Shown: piece after piece, positions 1 through 4,018 of the stretch
Layout: every line of letters begins with the position of its first letter
How positions within the stretch are numbered: the stretch's first letter is position 1
Source of the DNA: Candidatus Hydrogenedentota bacterium
Lineage (GTDB): Bacteria; Hydrogenedentota; Hydrogenedentia; Hydrogenedentales; CAITNO01
Assembly (NCBI GenBank): GCA_029554925.1
Contig: JAKPUV010000204.1
Span: 1-5,777 of the forward strand
DNA: 5,777 nt
Direction: 5' to 3'
Translations under genes and position numbers: made by a program
Notes under the pieces: generated by a model
Seen by the model: the letters and a program-made list of their open reading frames with translations, nothing else
Databases searched by the model: none
Told to the model about the DNA's origin: nothing

Positions 1-948
1 GATGTCCAGCCCCAGGTCCAGCACAAGCCCCGAGCAGGCGGGCTCAAACTTCTCCAGCGTGCGCAGGAAGGCGGCGTCCTCGCCGAGCAGCTCCCTGTAC
101 GCGGGGATCACCTCCATGTTGCTCACGACGATGTCCGCCGGGTGGAACACGCCCCCGGCAACCACGCCCTCCACCCGCGCGCCGCTCTTGCGGATCTCCG
201 ACACCCCGCAGTCCAGGTGGACGCGGATCCCCAGCTCGTCCATGAGCCGCCCGAGGCCCTTGGCGATGTTGTACATGCCGCCGTCCACGTACCAGAGGTC
301 GTAGCGGAACTGGATGGTGGGCAGGCAGTTCATGAAGGCCGGGGCGTCCTCCGCCGAGGAGCCGACGTACTTGATGAAGAAGTCGAAGGCCTGGCGCATG
401 TGCGGGGTCGTGAGCTGGGCGCTCACGGCCTGGTGCATGGTGCGGAAGAAGTCGAAGCGGAGGAACTTGGCGAGGCCGTAGTGGCGGCGGAAATCGCGCA
501 CCGTGTCCAGCCCGCGCTCGAAGTAGCCCTCGTTCACGAGGTCGTACAGGTTCTCGCAGTACTCCAGGAAGCGCCCCACGTTCGCCGGGGACTCGCCCAC
601 TTTCTCCGCCTCGGCGGCCATGAGGTCCTTTTCCGGGACAAAGTCGAAGACCGTGCCGTCCTCGTAGAAATTGCGCCAGTGGGGGCGCAGGGGCCGGATG
701 GTGAAGTAGTCGGCCATGCGTTTGCCGGAGCGCTCGAAAAGCCGCTCGAAAATGTGGGGCAGCGTGAGAATCGAGGGGCCGAGGTCGAAACTGTACCCCG
801 CGTCCGACAGCACATTGAGCTTGCCGCCGATCTGGGCGTTCTTCTCGAACACCTCGACGGTGTAGCCCTCCTGGGCCAGCGAGATGGCCGCCGACAGCCC
901 CCCCAGCCCCGACCCGACAACCGCCACCGTTTTGCCCCGTTCCGCCAT
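1..948 (-). CDS. crtP: CrtP-like 4,4'-diaponeurosporene oxygenase, partial (C-terminus beyond the left edge)
   Basis: The frame is open from ATG 948-946 to the window edge: 316 residues and no stop. Family members are about 490-510 residues, so the last third is missing. The N-terminus is an FAD-binding Rossmann fold, with G12-S-G14-L-G16-G17 and acidic E35 closing the second strand, then IGGK at 40-43. Stretches that I recall as characteristic of staphylococcal CrtP, rather than CrtN, follow in order: FDLGPSILTLP (54-64), GYFERGLDT (141-149), FIKYVGSS with DAP (191-203), LWYVDGG (218-224), SNMEVIP (276-282) and EFEP-like KFEP (300-303). CrtP oxidises the terminal methyl of 4,4'-diaponeurosporene to the aldehyde, probably at the membrane. 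The gene is divergent from an aldehyde dehydrogenase that would use its product, which supports the call. Other names for this type are crtNb and crtOx; cyanobacterial crtP is a different enzyme. The alternative is another desaturase of the CrtI superfamily, which I think less likely. Confidence 0.88.
   Translation of the reverse strand, partial: MAERGKTVAVVGSGLGGLSAAISLAQEGYTVEVFEKNAQIGGKLNVLSDAGYSFDLGPSILTLPHIFERLFERSGKRMADYFTIRPLRPHWRNFYEDGTVFDFVPEKDLMAAEAEKVGESPANVGRFLEYCENLYDLVNEGYFERGLDTVRDFRRHYGLAKFLRFDFFRTMHQAVSAQLTTPHMRQAFDFFIKYVGSSAEDAPAFMNCLPTIQFRYDLWYVDGGMYNIAKGLGRLMDELGIRVHLDCGVSEIRKSGARVEGVVAGGVFHPADIVVSNMEVIPAYRELLGEDAAFLRTLEKFEPACSGLVLDLGLDI
558..584. other. Internal crtP coding stretch, no separate element seen
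   Basis: I looked for a separate element here because other reading frames on both strands are also open. It reads as ordinary crtP sequence (about residues 122-130, VGRFLEYC), and I see no independent gene or site. Confidence 0.2.
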
Positions 949-955
949 GGCCGCG

Positions 956-961
956 TCCCTC
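956..961 (-). promoter_or_regulatory. Ribosome binding site of crtP
   Basis: The minus strand reads GAGGGA here, 7 nt upstream of the ATG at 948-946. It supports that ATG as the start, and the Rossmann glycine motif begins at a normal distance (residue 12) from it. Confidence 0.7.
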
Positions 962-968
962 GTGATGG

Positions 969-997
969 TTGACTGCCCCGGTCCGGTTCCCTACAAT
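969..997 (+). promoter_or_regulatory. Sigma70-type promoter for aldH
   Basis: TTGACT (969-974) matches the -35 consensus at 5 of 6 positions. TACAAT (992-997) matches the -10 consensus at 5 of 6. The spacer is the optimal 17 bp. Predicted transcription start is near 1004, about 49 nt before the chosen aldH start. Because this promoter overlaps the possible upstream starts TTG 969 and ATG 996, neither can be translated from this transcript. Confidence 0.7.
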
Positions 998-1005
998 GGG
1001 AACCG
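984..1005. repeat. Perfect inverted repeat bracketing the aldH -10 box (candidate operator)
   Basis: CGGTTCCC (984-991) and GGGAACCG (998-1005) are exact reverse complements. They are separated by 6 bp that are precisely the -10 hexamer TACAAT (992-997). A protein bound here would cover the -10 box and the predicted start point, as a repressor would. On the minus strand the same palindrome lies at or just after the predicted crtP start point, so the crtP mRNA could begin with an 8-bp stem and 6-nt loop. The symmetry is seen directly; the regulatory role is inference. Confidence 0.6.
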
Positions 1006-1010
1006 TTATC

Positions 1011-1039
1011 AATATACGTTTTCAGGGTTCTGAACGCAA
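1011..1039 (-). promoter_or_regulatory. Candidate promoter for crtP
   Basis: Read on the minus strand, TTGCGT (1039-1034) is a weak -35 (3 of 6). TATATT (1016-1011) is a good -10 (5 of 6). The spacer is 17 bp. Predicted start is near 1004, giving a leader of about 56 nt before the crtP ATG. The site lies directly opposite the aldH promoter. It is less certain than that one because of the poor -35. Confidence 0.45.
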
Positions 1040-1044
1040 GGAAA
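1038..1044 (+). promoter_or_regulatory. Ribosome binding site that sets the aldH start
   Basis: AAGGAAA lies 8 nt upstream of TTG 1053-1055. No comparable site precedes the in-frame TTG 969 or ATG 996, and both of those overlap the promoter. This decides in favour of the downstream TTG. Part of it (GAAAAC, 1041-1046) could pair with GTTTTC at 1018-1023 in the leader. Confidence 0.6.
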
Positions 1045-1052
1045 ACCGACTA

Positions 1053-2462
1053 TTGGAGACCACCGGCGGCGCGCCCGAGAACCCCCTCGCGGAACAGGTG
1101 TCCGCCGCGCGCGCCTTCTTTGAGACGGGGGCGACGCGCGCCCTGGAGTACCGGGAGGAACAGCTCCGCGCGCTGGCGCGGGCGGTGGACACGCACGAGA
1201 AGGCCCTGCTGGCGGCGCTGCGCGCCGACCTGGGCAAGCCCGCCACCGAGGCCTATGTCTCCGAAATCGCCTTCGTGCAGGCGGACATCGCCCACGCGCT
1301 CCGGCATCTGCGCCGCTGGGCGCGGCCGCGCCGGGCGCGGGTGCCCTGGATCGCCTGGCCCGCCCGGGCCGAGGTGCGCCCGGAGCCCCTGGGCGTGGCG
1401 CTGGTGCTGGGCCCGTGGAACTACCCCTTCCAGCTGCTGTTCTCGCCCCTCGTGGGGGCGATGGCGGCGGGCAACTGCGCCGTGCTGAAACCCTCCGAGC
1501 TCGCGCCGCGCACCTCCGCAGAGACCGCGGAACTGGTCCGCGCGCATTTCCCGCCGGAGTATCTGTCCGTGACGGAGGGGGGCCGCGAGACGGCGGAGGC
1601 CATGCTCCGCGAGCGTTTTGACCATGTCTTCTTCACCGGCGGCGGCGAGGCGGGCCGGGCCGTGATGGCGGCGGCGGCGCGCCACCTCACGCCGGTCACG
1701 CTGGAACTGGGCGGCAAGAGCCCGTGCATCGTGTGCGCCGACGCGGACCCCGAGGTGGCCGCGCGCCGCATCCTCTGGGGCAAGACCCTGAACGCCGGGC
1801 AGACCTGCGTCGCGCCGGACTTCGTGCTGGCGGACGCGCGGATCAAGGACGCCCTGCTGGACGCCCTGGGCCGCACGCTGCGGCGCTTTTTCGGCGACGA
1901 CCCCGCCGCCAGCCCGGACTACGGGCGCATCGTGAACCGCCGCCATTTCGACCGCCTGACGGCCTACCTCGGCCAGGGGCGCATCGTCCACGGCGGCCGC
2001 CACGACGCGGACACCCTTTACCTTGAGCCGACGATCCTCGCCGACCCCGCGCCGGACGCGCCGGTGATGCGCGAGGAGATTTTCGGCCCCGTGCTCCCCG
2101 TGCTGGGATTCGAGACGCTGGACGCCGCGCTGGCGCGCCTGCGGGAAATGCCCAGGCCGCTGGCCCTCTACCTGTTCACGAACGACGCGGCCGCGCGGGA
2201 GCGCGTGCTGCGGGAGACGGTGTCCGGCAGGGTCTGCGTAAACGACACGCTGACCCACATCGTGGGGCGCGACATGCCCTTCGGCGGCGTGGGCGAGAGC
2301 GGCATGGGCGCCTACCACGGAAAGACGGGCTTCGACTGCTTCACCCACCACCGCACGGTCATGCGGCGCGGCGTGTTCCCCGACCCGTCGCTGCGCTACC
2401 CGCCCGTCCGGTGGGGCGTGGAGACCATGCGGCGGGCCTTCCGCCTGATCGCGGGGGGGTAG
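1053..2462 (+). CDS. aldH: ALDH3-family aldehyde dehydrogenase, probable diapocarotenal dehydrogenase
   Basis: This is an NAD(P)+-dependent aldehyde dehydrogenase of 469 residues from the TTG start, normal for ALDH3 enzymes. Residues from that start: PWNYP (121-125, with oxyanion-hole Asn123), cofactor-binding KPSE with Lys146, FTGG (194-197), general base Glu218 in LELGGK, catalytic Cys252 in GQTC, EEIFGP (341-346) and PFGGVGESGMG (409-419). All expected catalytic residues are present. The N-terminus (AARAFFETGATRALEYREEQL) aligns with the usual ALDH3 beginning, which supports the short start. A longer frame reaches TTG 969 but runs through the promoter. Its position between crtP and crtN suggests that it oxidises the carotenoid aldehyde made by CrtP to the carboxylate, like staphylococcal AldH. 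The family also includes general fatty aldehyde dehydrogenases, so substrate is inferred from context. crtN follows after 60 bp, probably in the same operon. Confidence 0.9.
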   Translation: METTGGAPENPLAEQVSAARAFFETGATRALEYREEQLRALARAVDTHEKALLAALRADLGKPATEAYVSEIAFVQADIAHALRHLRRWARPRRARVPWIAWPARAEVRPEPLGVALVLGPWNYPFQLLFSPLVGAMAAGNCAVLKPSELAPRTSAETAELVRAHFPPEYLSVTEGGRETAEAMLRERFDHVFFTGGGEAGRAVMAAAARHLTPVTLELGGKSPCIVCADADPEVAARRILWGKTLNAGQTCVAPDFVLADARIKDALLDALGRTLRRFFGDDPAASPDYGRIVNRRHFDRLTAYLGQGRIVHGGRHDADTLYLEPTILADPAPDAPVMREEIFGPVLPVLGFETLDAALARLREMPRPLALYLFTNDAAARERVLRETVSGRVCVNDTLTHIVGRDMPFGGVGESGMGAYHGKTGFDCFTHHRTVMRRGVFPDPSLRYPPVRWGVETMRRAFRLIAGG

Positions 2463-2476
2463 GCGGCCGGAGCGGT

Positions 2477-2488
2477 TTGGGGTAGAAT
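2477..2488 (+). promoter_or_regulatory. Weak possible promoter upstream of crtN
   Basis: TAGAAT (2483-2488) resembles a -10 box (5 of 6), but the sequence 17 bp upstream (TAGGCG, overlapping the aldH stop) is a poor -35 and there is no extended -10 TG. It may give some independent crtN expression; read-through from aldH is the simpler explanation. Confidence 0.25.
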
Positions 2489-2508
2489 ACGCACGCGACG
2501 GCGCGAAC

Positions 2509-2514
2509 GAGGAG
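2509..2514 (+). promoter_or_regulatory. Ribosome binding site of crtN
   Basis: GAGGAG lies 8 nt upstream of ATG 2523-2525, a strong Shine-Dalgarno site that fixes the crtN start. Confidence 0.75.
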
Positions 2515-2522
2515 ACGAGAGC

Positions 2523-4004
2523 ATGGCAACGGCGCGGAAACACGTGGTGGTCGTGGGGGCGGGGCCGGGCGGACTGACGGCCGCCATGATCCTGGCGCGG
2601 CGCGGGGTGCGCGTCACGGTGCTTGAGGCGAAGGACCGGGTGGGCGGCCGCAACGCGACGCTCCAAGCCGGGCCCTACACCTTCGACACGGGCCCCACCT
2701 TCCTCATGCTCAAGCAGGTGCTCGACGAGGTCTTCGAGGAGGCCGGCACGCCCAGCGACAAGGTGTTGGACATGCGGCCCCTCGACCCCATGTACCGCCT
2801 CCAGTTCAAGGACAAGTTCATCGAGCCGAGCGGCGACCGGGAGAAGATGAAGGCGGAGATCCGACGCTGCTTCCCCGGCCGCGAGGACGCCTACGACGTC
2901 TTCCACAAGCGCGAGAAGGAGCGCTTTGAAAAACTCTTCCCCTGCCTCCAGAAGCCCTACCACAACCTCTCGACGCTCCTGCACCCGGACCTGCTGAAGG
3001 CGGTGCCGCACCTCGCCGCGGGCAAAAGCCTCTTTGACGTGATGTACGGCTACTTCGGCGACGAGGAGCTGGCCCTGGTGTTCACCTTCCAGTCGAAATA
3101 CCTCGGCATGTCGCCCTGGGAGTGTCCCGGCCTCTACGCCATGATCCCCTACATCGAGCACGGGCTGGGCGTCTACCACGTCATGGGCGGCCTGAGCATG
3201 ATCTCCGAGAAGATGGCCGAGGTCGCGCGCGGCAACGGCGCGGAGATCCACCTGAACACCCCCGTTAAGCAGGTGCTCGTGTCCGGCGGCGCAGCGCGCG
3301 GCGTGCTCCTGGAGAACGGTGAAGAGATCGAGGCGGACGACGTGGTGCTCAACGCCGATTTCGGCTACGCCGCCACGCGCCTCTTCGCGCCGGGCGTCCT
3401 GCGGAAGTACACGGCGGAGACTCTGGCGAAGAAGAAGCTCTCCTGCTCGACCTTTATGCTGTACCTCGGCGTGGACACGCGCTACGACCTCCCCCACCAC
3501 ACCATCGTCTTCGCCAACGAGTACCGGAAAAACGTCGAGTCCGTCTTCCACGGGAAGACGCTCAGCCCCGATGTCTCGTTCTATGTGCGCAACGCCGACA
3601 TCAACGACCCGGCGCTGGCCCCGCCCGGATGCTCGGCCCTCTACGTGCTCGTGCCGGTGCCCAACAACCGCTCCGGGATTGACTGGGCCAAGGAGCGCGC
3701 CCCCTTCCGCGAGACGGTGCTGGACGCGCTGGAGAAGCGCGGCGGCCTGCCCGGCCTGCGCGGCCACATCCAGGCGGAGATCTGCATCACCCCGGCGGAC
3801 TGGGAGTCCCAGTACAACGTCTACGAGGGCGCGACCTTTAACCTCGCCCACAACTGGGGCCAGATGATCTGCTTCCGCCCGCACAACAAATTCGAGGAGC
3901 TGGACCACTGCTACCTCGTCGGCGGCGGCACCCACCCCGGCAGCGGCCTGCCCACGATCTACGAGTCCGGCCGCATCTCGGCCAACCTCATCACGGGCGG
4001 CTGA
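2523..4004 (+). CDS. crtN: CrtN-like C30 carotenoid desaturase (diapophytoene/squalene desaturase)
   Basis: This complete 493-residue FAD-dependent desaturase belongs to the CrtI/CrtN superfamily (staphylococcal CrtN is about 500). The Rossmann motif is G12-A-G14-P-G16-G17 with E35 and then VGGR (40-43), in exactly the same register as the neighbouring crtP product. FDTGPTFLML (54-63) follows. The middle and C-terminal part (CSTFMLYLGVD 308-318, IVFANEYRKNVESVF 328-342, LAPPG 365-369, YVLVPVPNNRSGIDW 374-388) follows staphylococcal CrtN closely as I recall it. The C-terminal FAD signature is YLVGGGTHPGSGLPT (464-478). It would introduce the conjugated double bonds into dehydrosqualene or squalene, giving 4,4'-diaponeurosporene or diapolycopene. 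C40 phytoene desaturase (CrtI) is the main alternative; the CrtP/AldH neighbours favour C30. It ends 14 bp before a convergent gene. Confidence 0.88.
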   Translation: MATARKHVVVVGAGPGGLTAAMILARRGVRVTVLEAKDRVGGRNATLQAGPYTFDTGPTFLMLKQVLDEVFEEAGTPSDKVLDMRPLDPMYRLQFKDKFIEPSGDREKMKAEIRRCFPGREDAYDVFHKREKERFEKLFPCLQKPYHNLSTLLHPDLLKAVPHLAAGKSLFDVMYGYFGDEELALVFTFQSKYLGMSPWECPGLYAMIPYIEHGLGVYHVMGGLSMISEKMAEVARGNGAEIHLNTPVKQVLVSGGAARGVLLENGEEIEADDVVLNADFGYAATRLFAPGVLRKYTAETLAKKKLSCSTFMLYLGVDTRYDLPHHTIVFANEYRKNVESVFHGKTLSPDVSFYVRNADINDPALAPPGCSALYVLVPVPNNRSGIDWAKERAPFRETVLDALEKRGGLPGLRGHIQAEICITPADWESQYNVYEGATFNLAHNWGQMICFRPHNKFEELDHCYLVGGGTHPGSGLPTIYESGRISANLITGG

Positions 4005-4010
4005 CCGCCC
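3995..4010. terminator. GC hairpin at the crtN stop, possible shared terminator
   Basis: GGGCGG (3995-4000) and CCGCCC (4005-4010) form a perfect 6-bp stem. The loop is CTGA and contains the crtN stop codon. It lies between two convergent genes and could act in both directions. There is no proper T-tract: only TTATTT about 10 nt downstream on the plus strand, and none on the minus strand. Intrinsic termination is therefore uncertain. Confidence 0.35.
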
Positions 4011-4018
4011 GCCGGACG

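Noticed and set aside
142..972. Plus-strand frame of 276 codons antisense to crtP
   Set aside because: His/Val/Glu-rich composition typical of the antisense of a GC-rich gene; no domain and no ribosome binding site seen.
44..1012. Minus-strand frame of 322 codons overlapping crtP in another phase
   Set aside because: Arg/Gly/His-rich shadow without family similarity. The crtP frame runs unbroken from 948 to the edge with many conserved motifs, so this is not evidence of a frameshift.
2523..4004. Reading crtN as the squalene-forming HpnE or as a C40 phytoene desaturase
   Set aside because: Length (493) and the 308-388 segment fit CrtN better than the shorter HpnE, and the CrtP and AldH neighbours favour C30. 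C40 CrtI is not formally excluded.
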